Positions 25,366 to 37,306 of a stretch of 64,000 nucleotides of DNA are shown piece after piece. The stretch spans positions 6,839,058-6,903,057 of the forward strand of contig SCHM01000003.1 of assembly GCA_004123355.1 (NCBI GenBank), in the 5' to 3' direction. Position numbers and translations under genes: made by a program. The stretch is from Amphirosellinia nigrospora (lineage: Eukaryota; Ascomycota; Sordariomycetes; Xylariales; Xylariaceae). The notes beneath the pieces are model-generated. The model searched no databases and was not told the origin of the DNA. It saw only the letters and a list, made by a program, of their open reading frames with translations. Positions within the stretch are counted from its first letter, which is position 1, and each line of letters starts with the position of its first letter.

Positions 25366-27175
25366 ATGGCAAAATACCAGTATAAGCCTATTAGACACGG
25401 CCATCTTCGCCTTGTCGAACTTGTCTCCGGAGATGGAGACTTAGAGATCCGTCTGCATGAACGCGAATTTGAGCGGACTGGACCCTATTCTTTCCTCTCT
25501 TACGCCTGGGGGAGTTCTGGTAACGACGAGAAGTACAAAATTAGATGCGAAGCCGGATGGATTAAGGTCCCCAGGAATCTTCGGAACTTTCTCCTCGAGT
25601 TCCGAAGAGGGTATCGAGGCTTACTGCTATGGATTGACGCGATTTGCATTAACCAAGAAGACATGGATGAAAGAAATATTCAAGTGAAGTTACTACCCCA
25701 AATAAATCGCTTGGCTACGTCCACGATCTGCTGGGTCGATGCGCCGAGGTTTAACCGGCCTCTCCTCGTTTCACGTCTTGTCGCAGACCTCCTTAGGATA
25801 AGTCGCTTGACGCTATTCAGAAATTCTCCATTCTTGTATCTCAATCATGATCCGAGCCGCTCTGGGGCGAAAATAACTCCCGAACAGCTCCGCTTATTTC
25901 AGTCAGAAACTGAAAATATCGACCCGGGGCTTTGGGAAGCTTTAGAGGACTTCCTCAGTGACGGCTACTTCAGGAGGTATTTGGAAACACCATTCTCCTT
26001 ACTTCGGGCTTCAGTATGGTATTAATATCCTTGATGTAGAATGTGGATATCTTTGGACTGGTATTGGTCAAAGGAGCTTCTTTTCAGGTATGGGTCTGTC
26101 ACGATTGCTTGGAACGACCTGTGCCTTGCCCTTGGACTATGCTTTCGCTTTTCTTTCCGGAATCGTCTGACCTCAGCTGGCTTTTACAACTTGCTCGTTA
26201 TGGATCTGGTGAGAAAACGAAATTTGGTGCATCACGTAAGACCGACACTTTACGAGGTATTTTCCACATGGCATAGCTGTGACCTCCAGACCTCCGTCGT
26301 CAACGACAAAGTCTTTGCGCCTCTAAGCATCGTGCAGGAAGACGGAGTTCCTAGAGCGATCAAAATTGATTATGCACAATCAAACGAAGATATATATTGC
26401 CAAGTGGCATCAGCACTCGGAGTACTGAGCCTTTCTTTGGCCAAAAGATCAAGCGTGGCGCTCTCTCCGACGTCATGGGTACCGGACTGGGGGTAATTCG
26501 GAAGCACTTTCTGCTCAGCCAGTCTGACACTCAGTTCTCAGCTTCGCCAAACGCCCGGCCTGATTTTATCACAGACTTGGAGTCTCACACCCTCAAATGC
26601 CGTGGTATAATTGCCGATAAGATTAAAGCAACGTCTAATTACCTTCCGCCCCGTCGACCCTGTGATCATTACATCGCCAGTGGTGCCAACTCGATCATTT
26701 TTGAAGAATGGTTTGAGTTCGCTCGGGATTATGCTAAGCGGTTGAGACGGATCCCGTATGATGAGACGAAGTTGCTATTTAAATTCACTGAAACCATACA
26801 GGCCCGAGGTTCTAACACGATCTGGGAGGTTGAATGGGACGATTCCAACATAGCAGCCGAATGCGAGACTTCCTTCACTTGATTGACGACGAAGATGCCA
26901 TTGAAACTGTCGAGACCAGACTTTTTTATGCTGCATGCTTTCCATCGCACGGCCGGAGATTTGGCATCACGGAACGTGGCTATTATTGTTTGCTACCGCC
27001 TGAAGCAAAAGCCGCTGACTTGGTTTGCCTTGTATATGGTAACAATGTCCCCATCCTCTTTCGCCAACATATCAGTCACTACCAGAATCTTGGTGAATGC
27101 TATGTTAATGGCTTGATGCATCATAATGCTTCGGTACTTGGAGATTGCCAGGAGGTAATGTTCAATATCGTTTAG
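25366..27175 (+). CDS. HET-domain heterokaryon incompatibility protein, frame-broken
   Basis: HET proteins mediate cell death after fusion of incompatible hyphae. The N-terminal HET domain is recognised by YSFLSYAWGS (about 25486-25515), VPRNLRNFLLEFR and LLLWIDAICINQEDMDERN (about 25622-25680), then the QINRLATSTICWV block. Later segments include TSWVPDWG near 26475 and the characteristic C-terminal pattern RRFGITERGYYCLLPP, GNNVPILFR, then LGECYVNGLM (about 26950-27120). Stop at 27173-27175. The coding frame changes near 25985, 26470 and 26880 without clear intron signals. Start chosen at the ATG 25366; no other in-frame ATG lies near. It lies 37 bp from the convergent end of a NACHT gene, an arrangement seen for fungal recognition genes. 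Whether it is functional cannot be decided here. Confidence 0.85.
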
Positions 27176-27212
27176 TATAGAGTACGTACGGGCGATTGTC
27201 TTCGATATTCCG

Positions 27213-27311
27213 TCATTTTTGCGACTTTGAGAATAGCCGTCCAAATTTCCCTAGGGACTTGCGGAATTTGCTAGCTTTCTTTGATTTTTGCTCTATTACA
27301 TCTGGCGATGA

Positions 27312-27342
<31 letters not shown>

Positions 27343-29762
27343 AAGGATTGTGATTTTGAACTACCGTTCGAGTCGTGTTCTTGTAATGCAATTTCTGGGG
27401 CATCGTAAACGCTCAGGAGACTCTGGCGGAGCCTTGTCACATCAAATGCCTGATTGGGTGATAACACCAGTCTTTTCCGGTGTTTTTCGAATAGACTGAA
27501 AAGCTGTGCATTCATAACTCGGTACTCATTCCCTTCGGGCGCTGACTTGATCTGCGCCACCAATGCCTTGCAGATAGTCTCGTCGGCATCAAATTCAGGT
27601 GAGCACCATTTGCGTAGCATCTGCCGTGTCTGATCAAGGTTAAGGTAATCACGGACAGTCCGATGCAAGAAATTAACTCTGCGATTAAAGTAGACGCTAG
27701 AAGGCAAAGCGTCTTCCTCATCTCTCAAACGTTGCTCTTGAACCTCTAAGAGTCCTTTGCAGTAGGCATTCAGCCGCTTTTTCATCTGCTTCATGCGCTT
27801 GTTGACCTGGTATATGGAGAGCTCTTTCATTTCTAGCTTGATAGGGTAGTCGGGATCTTCGTCGCCCATGAACCAATATGCCATGAGTGGCAACTCCTCA
27901 GCCGCTTCCAGGGTGACGAAGAAAATTTGTGCCGAGTGACTGTGGTAGAACTCGTTGACGTTGGAAACGAGAATGTTCTTGAAGTACTCATTGAGATCGG
28001 TCGGTAACTCTTTGAGCCGCCTCTGCAAATCTGATATACGATCGCCGTTTGTCAGACCTTCCTGAAACGATCGCACGACAAGGAAGACCCATAGAAAAAC
28101 GCCATTGGATGCGTCGACGATTTCCTTGATAAGGGTTGCCCCGTATGTATCCTTTCCTTCGAGGTCTTGGAAGTTCTCGTCCTTTTTGAACGTGTCATCG
28201 ATGTATGCAGTGATGTCTACGGTATTGTAATCTTGCATATACAGTTTCCTTGTGTTCATTTTCCCAAACTTCTCCTCGAATTCGTTCCACGAGCGGCTGG
28301 ATAAACACATCTTTGCATCGAAGAAGTTCCGGAGATCTTCCATCAGCTGAATCGCACCATCGGGCTTACCGTGATATTCACTATGAGGGATCAAAGGTTA
28401 GAAATTATCGCTTAGGGCAAAAAAGTGGCTCATGAATAGGGTGGTTCGCGAGCATGCATGAATGAGCACGTGGCACAGAGGAACAGCATTTGTGCCAAAT
28501 CGGGGAATAGAAGACTCAGAAATACTAACTCCATCCCATCAATAAAAAAACAGAACTTGGTCTGAGACTCTTTGGCTTTCGATGAGATCTTCTGGAGCGT
28601 CTCACGAAGACAGGTCTCTGATAATGACACCAGAAGGCCATTATTGAATGAAGAGAGTAGATCTTGTCTCCCGCTATTATTGTCTAAGTTCTGAAGACCC
28701 AAGACACCTGGGTATGCCACAGGAATCAGATCGGGACAGTGGCGAAGAATCTGGTAAAGCAAAGACCGCATCAGGCCTTCCTGAGATTTTTGTAGCTCGT
28801 CCTTCCCGGAGTTCCAAAAGAAGAACTCGGCCATGACAAGCTTGCTCTCACCAGCCCAGGTTTCCAGTGCTTCGGAGGTACGAGGATGCGACGACAAGAA
28901 CTTCATCAAGGTCGACTTGCCAGATCCAGGCTTGCCCGTAATCCAGTAGACGCCGTCCTCGGAAGTAAGCCAGTCATTGAAAGTGGCAGGGCTGTCCCGC
29001 TCTGCTGCGTTAAACAACCACTTAAAAGTATCCTCGTGGGCCTCGCGAATTAAATCATGTCGGTCATCAATAGTATCAAATCGGAGCTGTTCGAGGATGA
29101 GTTGCTCGGCAGAAAAGCGAGATCCTTGACCAGTAGCGTTCAGCAAAGCGACCACTGTCTGATTTCGGGACTTGTCTTCTCGTAACCGATGCCCAAAATC
29201 CTCGAAGAGGTCGCTGAATACCCCCTCAGTTGTGTGATCTCATCTGTCCGATGGGCTTCAAGCCGGCGGTTTTCCGACTCCAGCTCGTCCAAACGCTGAA
29301 AGAGGCGTTTACGGTCATATGCAGCCAGATGCCTCTCTATGTTGGTTGCGATGGTCTCGAGGCGACTACGCAGCTTGTCAATCTCCTCTTGGCTCCACAC
29401 GCTGAGAGTGCCTTGTATACAGTTTCGGCATGACCCAGCTTTCCGTCTTTGTACTTTGGTTTCAGCCGCTCCAGCTTCTCGAGGAGCACTTGGGCTACTT
29501 CATCACATTGTACGCAGAGCGCACGGATCGACTTTTCTTCCCCCGATAGTGGGCGCGAGAATCGGGACCGTGCACGAAGAACAGCCGGTGGCTTAATTCG
29601 AGCGACATACTCCCTGAGTTCTCGAGAAATAGCATCCAACTCATCATGCTCCTCGGTCGAACCTAGATCTCGTAGTTCCCGGCTGGAGGACACAATCTTC
29701 TTAGCCACGCCGGCGAATTGCAGGATATTACCCGCGAGGCTAAGGGCCGCCAACGCCTCCAT
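27213..29762 (-). CDS. NACHT-domain STAND NTPase
   Basis: Fungal NLR-like signal-transducing NTPase. The N-terminus (MEALAALSLAGNILQFAGVA) is the helical domain typical of fungal STAND proteins, followed by a coiled coil (IDKLRSRLETIATNIERHL, LDELESENRRLEAH). The NACHT P-loop VYWITGKPGSGKSTLMKFL lies near 28905-28960. Walker B is split by an intron (complement 28381-28529): joining GAT-GGG-ATG-GA to TGAATATCAC restores FFIDGMDEYHG. Downstream come FLHRTVRDYLNLDQ, typical of the region after NACHT in this class, and an acidic EAEAEAEA run coded by a hexamer repeat (about 27312-27334). A Lys/Arg-rich amphipathic tail (FRKSLGKFGRLFSK) ends at 27213. No ankyrin, WD40 or TPR repeats follow. Frame breaks occur near 29390 and 29150. 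About 780 residues. Confidence 0.87.
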
Positions 29763-31735
29763 GTCGGGATAAATGAGCAGAGTGTTGCGCTCGAGGTAAC
29801 AGACGTAGTTACAGTTACAGTTACAGTACCTAAGGTGAGACGTTTAGTCTCGTGACACCTGTAGTTCTAGAACGTTACGGCTGGCCGCAGCCAGGCGAGC
29901 TGAGGTGGCTAGACGGTCCGCATTTGATGTCAGCAGCAGAGCCAATTATAGTAAAGGGGTCTAAATCGACACCCATGTCCCGCCCTCTAAACCTCTACAT
30001 AGTCTCAAAAATTACACTACCTACGAAGTAAGTGTAAAAAACCTCCGCCTATTTGAAAAAGGCTCGTTTAACTCGGCTTCCATATTTAATAGATTCTTCT
30101 CAACTTTTTTTTATGAAGGCAATGAGCTTTGACAAGAATTCCATTTCGGTAGGGGTGCCTGGGAGCCACTACACAGCACAGGAGGTACCTAAGTAAGTAC
30201 TTAAGTAGGTAGCATGTGGCTACGCAGATCGGATAGGTCACTGGACGGCATAGAATGGCAAGGACGGAACACGGGAGTACCTGCAGGTCTGCCCAGACCA
30301 GTATAGTAGTCTCCGGGTCACTAGATCGAATCAAACTTCATCATTTTCATTTTCATGGTCAGGTTTCTGGTCAGGTACAAACCGTGATGAGACATAGACC
30401 CAAGCCCAAACACGCGACTGCACTTCCAAACTGATATCTTCCTTATTGGGTAGCCTGCGAGTTCTGCCGGGCTGTCAGCATCCGATCGTCTCGTCTCAGG
30501 ATGCCGCCGACGCCTTATTGCGGCGGTTGTCTATTTATTCACCCTTGCTCTATCGCACAGGCCAGTCAACTTTATTAAACCCAATAAAACAAAACAAACA
30601 AACAAATGACAGCGCATACCTACATGCATCCATACCTCTATACACATACTTACATCTTAATCCTACATAATCCCCACTGTATCTGCCCTAACGCGAAATG
30701 CCCGCGATATTCACAGCCTGTAGGTGGCAGAGATGAAAACAAACAGAAACCCAGCCGATTCAACGTTTTGCGCTACGTAATACCTGAGAACTGTGCTGCG
30801 GTTGTCCGCCCGGCTTTGATCATGAACACTAGTAATCATCCGACGCTAAAGATTCCCTTCGCCGCGATGGCTGAGAAAATTTCCCTTCGGACGAACCTCT
30901 CTAGCTTTAACTTGGACGGATGGACCTGGTGGGGAGATGGTATCGTCCAAGCACGCGTACTGTCCACTCGTCACCACGGCTTCGGGGATGACGAGAGACA
31001 TGTTCCTACGCGGTTCATTACGGGTAGTCCTTAGATGCGACACAAGATGGCCAATCTCTGCGGCCCACGAGACACACCCGTCTGTTGTGTTGTGGCAAGA
31101 TGACCACACAAAACCGTCGAGGTGTGGCTACTAAGCCCTCCTAGGGGAAACAAAACCAAGGCATTCTAAGACATTGGACTGGCTATGGAGCGTTAGCCAT
31201 CTTACAAGTGGTGGGGTCCTGCACGCTGCTGCGTGCCGCCAGCCATCGCCTCTTCGACGACACCCCGGTCCGTAAGCGCCAACTGGGCCACGACCTGAGC
31301 TACACAGCCTATCAACGCTTCGGACGCCTGCATCCATATTGTCAACGCTCCCCATCCAAGGTCGTCGCAATGTGAGGCCCAAACCCATCTCAGGCCCATC
31401 CGTCCGCTCAGCTGCTCCAACCCTAAATAGTAATAAGTATGCAATGTAAATTCTAGAGGGACTGCCCGTGAAGCTGTTTTAAGACCCCACGATCGCCATG
31501 ATCTCCGTGCCTGTCTGTAATCCCACATCTATACTCGATCGCTGGCCGTCCATTCTTTCCTGCCGGCTCGACATGCAGCTACTACCATGAAAGACACACT
31601 TAGTGGGATGTTCAGTTCGCTGTCCCATTGTATTTCTCAGTTTTGGCAGCCCATGGCTCCCCATCTCGACGAGAAGTCGCAAAGCTATGCTATTAATTAT
31701 ATTCATTCTCTATTATTCGTGACGAACCATCATTC
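29763..31735. other. Intergenic region
   Basis: About 2 kb between the NACHT gene start (minus) and the 437-residue ORF (plus). It contains a short GTTACA repeat near 29805-29826 and a TACCTAAGTAAGTACTTA palindromic motif near 30186-30206. Short ORFs on both strands show no recognisable content. Confidence 0.5.
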
Positions 31736-33049
31736 ATGCCTCGACCCAACGCGATGCCGTTAAGGAATACTCCGGAAGTATTTGGAGAAGAGCGAACTTC
31801 GAAAAAGAGGCGGGGATTTGGCTGGGGCGGTTTCTCGGCGAGAAAGCGACTGATGCCATCTAATACTTCGTTACCGCGCAGGCCGCAAATATCACCACCA
31901 TCTGACTTTCGTCATGTCTATTCAGACTCTGTTCACTTTCCCGAGAGCATATCATCACAGCCTAAGCTTCAGTCGACCTGGTTAAACCCACCTCAAATCA
32001 ACCTAAACATGTCCGATACCCAGCTCTCGCCCATTCTCCCTCGAGTTGATTATTTAAATCCGTCTGTCACGCCACCACCGCGAATTTATACTATTCCGAA
32101 CGCCAATGACTCCCACAGCCTCGTCGTGTCGCACCAGAGAAGCCATTCATCACAGTCATTCAGTATACCCCGTCGGCCCGTAAATGGAAGTTTCGTGCTC
32201 GAGTCATCTCGTTCCAATACACCTACGCCACTGCGACTTCAGCCCGTGAAGATGAGAAGCACATCACAATCGCCTTCGCCGCCAACTCCAATTATGGAGG
32301 ACTTGGTGGAAAGAGTTGCGAATGCGATACTGGAACGAGATAGGCTGCAAGAGAAAATCGACGACATTGTAGAAAAGCAGTGTGTCTATACCAGCAGCAG
32401 GCCTTCCACTGGTCATGGACAGCCAAGTTTGTGCTCTGATCATGACGAGAAGCCACTTCAACAACATGGCTTAATCGTTATGACAGGAATGGAGCCTATG
32501 CCACAGATACCGGCTCTGCCCCCCAATGCGCCTTCGTTCAGCGAGCGAGTTAGCTCAGATCATGTACAAAGCGCATCAGCCACAGCGCCGACGCCGATGC
32601 CGATCCCGGCGCCGACTCGCCCGCGGTACGAAGCAAACTCATCACGAAAAATTACGGGACGAGTTCCACCGCCCCCGTTGCCACTTCGGTTACGACCCCC
32701 TTTACGCAAAAAGAAGTCATTTTCCAGGGTGTCAAGCTGGTTGTTTCCCGCCGGTCCGGGGCACACGAGAGATATCAGTCTTGATTCGATCACGAATGCG
32801 CCCAAGCCCGTGACAGGTGCTCAGGGCTTCTATCAGGTCGCACGCCCAGAATCGAACCATCGTTCTAGCTTTGACAGCGAGAGCACCGTGTCTGACTGGA
32901 CAGTCGAAGAGCAGACGATACTCACCAGTCTTTCACCCAGCAACGTCACCACCCCCAGGGCTCTGGCTGGTCCGTCAAAGGGGCATCCATTCGGCCTGCA
33001 TGAACCCAATCATTTTCAGCATTGCCAGAGTGTGGGCGTTGCGTTTTAA
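31736..33049 (+). CDS. Conserved proline/serine-rich protein, 437 residues
   Basis: Intact single-exon ORF. The protein starts MPRPNAMPLRN and is mostly disordered: rich in Ser, Pro and basic residues, with proline runs near 32660-32700 (VPPPPLPLRLRPP). One region, at about residues 180-215 (VERVANAILERDRLQEKID), should form a coiled coil. An early basic patch (TSKKRRGFGWGGF) could be a nuclear or membrane-contact signal. I believe similar uncharacterised proteins occur in other Sordariomycetes, but this is recollection, not a search. No enzyme motif. A role as scaffold or signalling adaptor would be guesswork. Confidence 0.75.
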   Translation: MPRPNAMPLRNTPEVFGEERTSKKRRGFGWGGFSARKRLMPSNTSLPRRPQISPPSDFRHVYSDSVHFPESISSQPKLQSTWLNPPQINLNMSDTQLSPILPRVDYLNPSVTPPPRIYTIPNANDSHSLVVSHQRSHSSQSFSIPRRPVNGSFVLESSRSNTPTPLRLQPVKMRSTSQSPSPPTPIMEDLVERVANAILERDRLQEKIDDIVEKQCVYTSSRPSTGHGQPSLCSDHDEKPLQQHGLIVMTGMEPMPQIPALPPNAPSFSERVSSDHVQSASATAPTPMPIPAPTRPRYEANSSRKITGRVPPPPLPLRLRPPLRKKKSFSRVSSWLFPAGPGHTRDISLDSITNAPKPVTGAQGFYQVARPESNHRSSFDSESTVSDWTVEEQTILTSLSPSNVTTPRALAGPSKGHPFGLHEPNHFQHCQSVGVAF

Positions 33050-33572
33050 TACAATTCTGTAGCATAGAGTTTCATGAGCATCTGATGCCGAGAGATACCA
33101 ATGTATTTAATCTTCTTATCCGCCAAAAAGGGCGGCAGGCCATGATTGGAGTTGAAGATACCAGGCGCTGGCATGAAGTCTGGATTGATAGAAGGATCGG
33201 TCGTCGTGTTTTCTTGATACCATGGTCCCGGATTTGACGATGGGCTCGCCTGCTGAGACAGGCTAGGGCGTAGATGATTGCAATGAATTTAACGTCTAAT
33301 GAAAAATTACTTCATAATCATTCACTATCGTTTGCATTTGACGTAGGTATGCTGAGCTGTCATACCTAACCCAATGAAGAATAAGACAAGACACGAGCTT
33401 CTGGTCGGGCACCGTTTTGACGGACCGGCACCGGCTGGCATACGCGTTGAAACCCAAGTCAGACAAAGCGATCGTGGCGCGCACCCTCATTTCCTATTCG
33501 CCTGGACCCTTCAGGTTTCATCTCTCTATCACATCATGTGAAGAGTAAAAGGGACTCAGCTTCAACTGCATC
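33050..33572. other. Intergenic region upstream of phytase
   Basis: Promoter side of the phytase gene. No coding feature or clear motif. Confidence 0.5.
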
Positions 33573-35159
33573 ATGGGTCTCTCAAATTTAAAAGACTTGG
33601 TCACATCATTTGTGAGCCAGAAGAATTTCAACTACAGCGCCCTTCCTGAAAACAATAGCCAGGAGGAACCCCAGCGGCCGGCTAGGGCATGGCCTGACCG
33701 ACACAGATCAATCGTCCGGCTCACCGGAGCTGCCCTGCTCTTGGCGGTCATCGGCATCGTTGGGGTGAACTTCACGTGCGCCTGAAGCCGCCCTCATCTT
33801 ATACTAATCAATCCAACTAACTTTGATTATAGGCGAACAAGCAAACCACATTCGTGCGATTATGTGAAGGCTGGGTTCCAATGTGATACGAAGATATCCC
33901 ACTCCTGGGGCCAATATGCCCCTTTTTTCTCCGTGCCATCTGATATTCCAAACGGCATCCCGAACGGCTGTGAGGTAACCTTTGCACAAATATTATCACG
34001 TCACGGGGCTCGGGACCCCACCCAGAGCAAGAGTTTAGCGTACGCAGAGCTCGTAGACCGCATCCATAGCAGCACGGCTGAGTACGGGAAGGGCTATAAG
34101 TTCATCAAGGACTACAAGTACACGCTGGGTGCGGACCAGCTCACGGTGTTCGGTCAGCAGCAGCTGGTCAACTCGGGTATCAAATTCTACAGGCGGTATG
34201 AGAAGCTTGCCAAGAATGTCTCGCCCTTCGTTAGGTCCGCCGGCCAGCAGCGTGTAGTAGACTCAGCTGTGAATTGGACGCAGGGCTTTCATCATGCGCG
34301 CTTAGTAGACAAGAAGGCCAATTTTCCGGACGCATACCCTTACGAAATAGTTGTTCTTCCCGAAGAGGAAGGATTTAATAATACACTTAGTCCGATGACT
34401 TGCACCGCTTTTAGGGAGGGTCCGGATACAGGGGGCGATGCTCAGGCGATCTGGGTCGAAGAGTTTGTGCCACCGATTGCGGAGAGAGTCAACAAGAATC
34501 TAGCAGGAGCTAACCTGTCAAATTCCGACATCATCCATCTCATGGACATATGTCCCTTCGAGACGGTTGCAAACACTGACGGCCATCTTTCGCAGTTCTG
34601 TAGACTGTTTAAGGAGGATGAATGGAATAGTTTCGACTACTACCAGACACTCGGCAAGTGGTACGGCTACACCAACGGCAGTCCATTAGGGCCGACGCAA
34701 GGGGTCGGGTTTGTCAACGAGCTGATCGCTAGGCTCACGGGTCAGCCGGTAGTTGACGCCACTAGCACAAATACCACGCTGGATGGCTCTCGGGAGAGCT
34801 TTCCTCTCGATAGCGTGCTTTACGCCGACTTCAGTCACGACAACGACATGTCAGGTGTGTTTGGTGCGCTGGGTCTCTATAACGCCACGGAGCCACTCTC
34901 AAATACGACGAAGGCTAGTCCGAGGAAGAGCGGGGGCTACGGGGCCAGCTGGGCTGTGCCCTTCGCGGCGAGAATGTATGTGGAGAAGATGCAATGCAAA
35001 GGCACCGAGGAGGAGTTTGTGCGGGTACTCCTCAATGACAGAGTCATCCCGTTACAAAACTGCGATGTCGATGCACTAGGCCGCTGCAGGTTGAGCAAAT
35101 ACGTAGATAGTCTGAGCTTTGCCAGACAGGGAGGGCATTGGGACAAGTGCTTTGAATAA
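33573..35159 (+). CDS. Phytase, histidine acid phosphatase family, N-terminally anchored
   Basis: Histidine acid phosphatase that releases phosphate from phytate and similar esters. The catalytic RHGARDPT lies near 33998-34021 and the proton-donor dyad in FSHDNDMSG near 34831-34857. Several NxT/S sites (NVS, NTT, NAT) and conserved cysteines fit an extracellular enzyme. Two exons, 33573-33775 and 33833-35159, join in frame (CTAAC branch site). The N-terminus is unusual: about 45 hydrophilic residues, then one hydrophobic segment (LTGAALLLAVIGIVGVNF). This predicts a type II membrane anchor with the catalytic domain outside, rather than a cleaved signal peptide. Length about 510 residues. The gene has no frame breaks. 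Phosphate-dependent control is likely from the family, but I could not point to a specific binding site. Confidence 0.93.
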
Positions 35160-36316
35160 ATGACATGGCTCCATACGTCACGATAATCGGAGGATGAGAC
35201 ACAATCTAATCAATTTCCGGGTTTAGGAAGTGGGCGTAGTATTCGGAGGCGAGGAGGATAGAGAACGATAGAGAGCTTTTGTGAGGCGATTCCGATGTCG
35301 ACGAAGCACTTTCCTCATTAATATCAATCGAACATCAGGCGTACTTTGCCTGTGGCGAATCAGGAAACAGGATAGACCAGATAGTCTAGAATAGAACCAA
35401 TCCTTGGAAACCTACGGTTCCGGCCAGCTTTCAGCTCCGGCACGGATATCGCCCTTTTTGCACCCACATCACATATGCAAGATGATGATAGGTGCTATGT
35501 ATCTTAAGATCATTGTTGATCTCGGCCCTTGTAGGGCAAAACGGCCTTGCCACTTTTCGGGAAGCACAGGAACAAGCGTCGGCCGGATATATAGCAAAGG
35601 AAAGTCACGAGGCAGATTTCACGTCCGGTCTTCCTCCTATGAGTGAGACATGCAGAGGCTTGAGCAATGCGCAGCGGTTTGGTGGCGCTGATAGGTTCGT
35701 GGGTGAGACATTGTGAGGAGACGTTTGGGGCTTGGCTTTGTTCACGGTGTAGAACTAAGATAGTGCACAGACCACCTTCACCTTCTGCGTCACTGTGGGG
35801 CAGGTGTCGTGCATTGGTGCCCGGACAGGACCCGGAAGAGAGGTAACTACTTACCTACCTAGTATCTACCTACCTACCTGGTTGGTAGGTATGCTAAATT
35901 TAGCGGAGTGGCCCCCTGTAGGCAGTTTCGATGGCGGCCTGTCCGTTAGTCTAGAACTTATGGGTACCTACCTAAGCTTTCGTAATCGCGCAATAAGCTT
36001 CACCAAACCGCCTGCCTTGGAACGTACCGTACAGATTGATGCATGAACAAACGACGATGACTTTTTGGCCGACATCACGCCTGACCCTGACCCCGACACC
36101 GACATCACCAACCAACCCCGCCAACCGTCGCGTCGTACCACCGGCAACAACGCGCATCCCTCTTATCCAACCTGTGTGTGGGCAGACTGAGAGGTAGTCA
36201 ATGAGCGAGTGAGTGGTGCTCAACCCAACCCGGAGCTCTCCACCCCCCCAACCAAGTCCTCCAGACCACCAAGATACCGCGCATTTGCTCGCTCATCCGT
36301 CAATCTTACACCCAAG
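35160..36316. other. Intergenic region
   Basis: 3' flank of phytase and 5' region of the acid phosphatase-like gene. Contains a TACC-rich inverted block (35851-35892) and another TACCTACC near 35963. No coding feature. Confidence 0.5.
35851..35892. repeat. TACC tetranucleotide block with inverted end
   Basis: Several TACC/CTAC units (TTACCTACCT, then TCTACCTACCTACC) are followed by GGTTGGTAGGTA, so the ends can pair as a hairpin. It is one of many TACC-type motifs in the window. Confidence 0.7.
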
Positions 36317-37306
36317 ATGGTCAGCCCCGTGGGCACCTTCTTCATCGTCCTCGCGGTGCTTTTGGTTCTTGCGGCCGTTGCCTGGATCGTCTTCACCCAA
36401 CTGCGCGCACGGCGTCTTGGGGTAAGTCTCCATTCTATCTCGCGCATTGCGCATTAGCATCATGCTTGTCTCACGATGCCGGACCTCACCGCATCCAACA
36501 AATCCCTTTTTCTACTGCCTTACCCCTCACTTCCTCATTTCCCTAGCCATTATTGATCTCACACTCGACCATGATAACATGATGAAATACGCCTTACCCT
36601 TATCCTCGTCCTACCTCTCATACCCTTGACCCCAATGTTGGCGTCATACGAGGCCTCAACACATATATGGGACTAACATGTGAATCGATAGCTTCCTTCC
36701 CCACCCCTATCCTCGTACATCCCCTTTGCGGGCTCCTCGCACCAATCATCCTATGGAGGGCCACAACCCAGGGCAGCCGGAGTGCGTGGCTGGATAAGCG
36801 ACCGGTTCCAGTCGCTCAAGAACCCGCGCTCGGCAGCTGGCGCATACGAGCCCAGCGCCCCCGGCGGCCGTCGCGGCTTCGGACCTCTCGACCCTGACGA
36901 GGCCTGGGATGCGCGCGTTGGCCATGAGACCTACGGCGTCGGCGCTTACTACCCCGAGGACCAGGAGCTAGACGACAGAGGACATCACTATGGTGGTAAT
37001 GGAGCGGGTGGCTTACACGCGGGGTCCGATTACCAGATGAACCTCGCGGGCGACGGCGCGGACGAGAGTAGAGGGCGCAGCCCGAACCCCCGCCTCGATG
37101 TGCCTGCTACCAAGCCTACCGCTAGAGAAGGTAGCCACCATAGTAACCCTTTCGATGATACCGCAGCCGAGCCGAGCAATATGAGCCTCAGAGGTGTTAG
37201 TCCACGCCCCATTGATACACGCAAGGCTGCCGCTGCCCTTCAGCGCCGCCACATGATAGTCCCACGTCGATCACGGAGCGGAGGTCTTTTCAGAGAGGAC
37301 ATATAA
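36317..37306 (+). CDS. Acid phosphatase-like single-pass membrane protein
   Basis: Two exons, 36317-36421 and 36692-37306, join in phase after GTAAGT and before CGATAG. The start MVSPVGTFFIVLAVLLVL forms a transmembrane helix (about residues 7-27) followed by the basic stop RARRLG. The cytosolic part contains SSYIPFAGSS, GVRGWISDRFQSLKN, RRGFGPLDPDEAWDARVG and a Gly/Asn-rich middle. Near the C-terminus are SNPFDD, an AP2/clathrin-type NPF tripeptide, and a basic tail (RHMIVPRRSRSGG). Fungal proteins of this build are often labelled acid phosphatase-like, but I see no phosphatase catalytic motif, so the name is probably only inherited. About 240 residues. Intact. Confidence 0.82.

Noticed and set aside
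31131-31528. Overlapping minus-strand ORFs of 85 and 108 codons
   Set aside because: No motif, and they overlap each other in different frames.
36317-37306. Taking the acid phosphatase-like name as a real function
   Set aside because: No RHG, HD-dyad or other phosphatase motif; the protein is one membrane helix plus a disordered tail.
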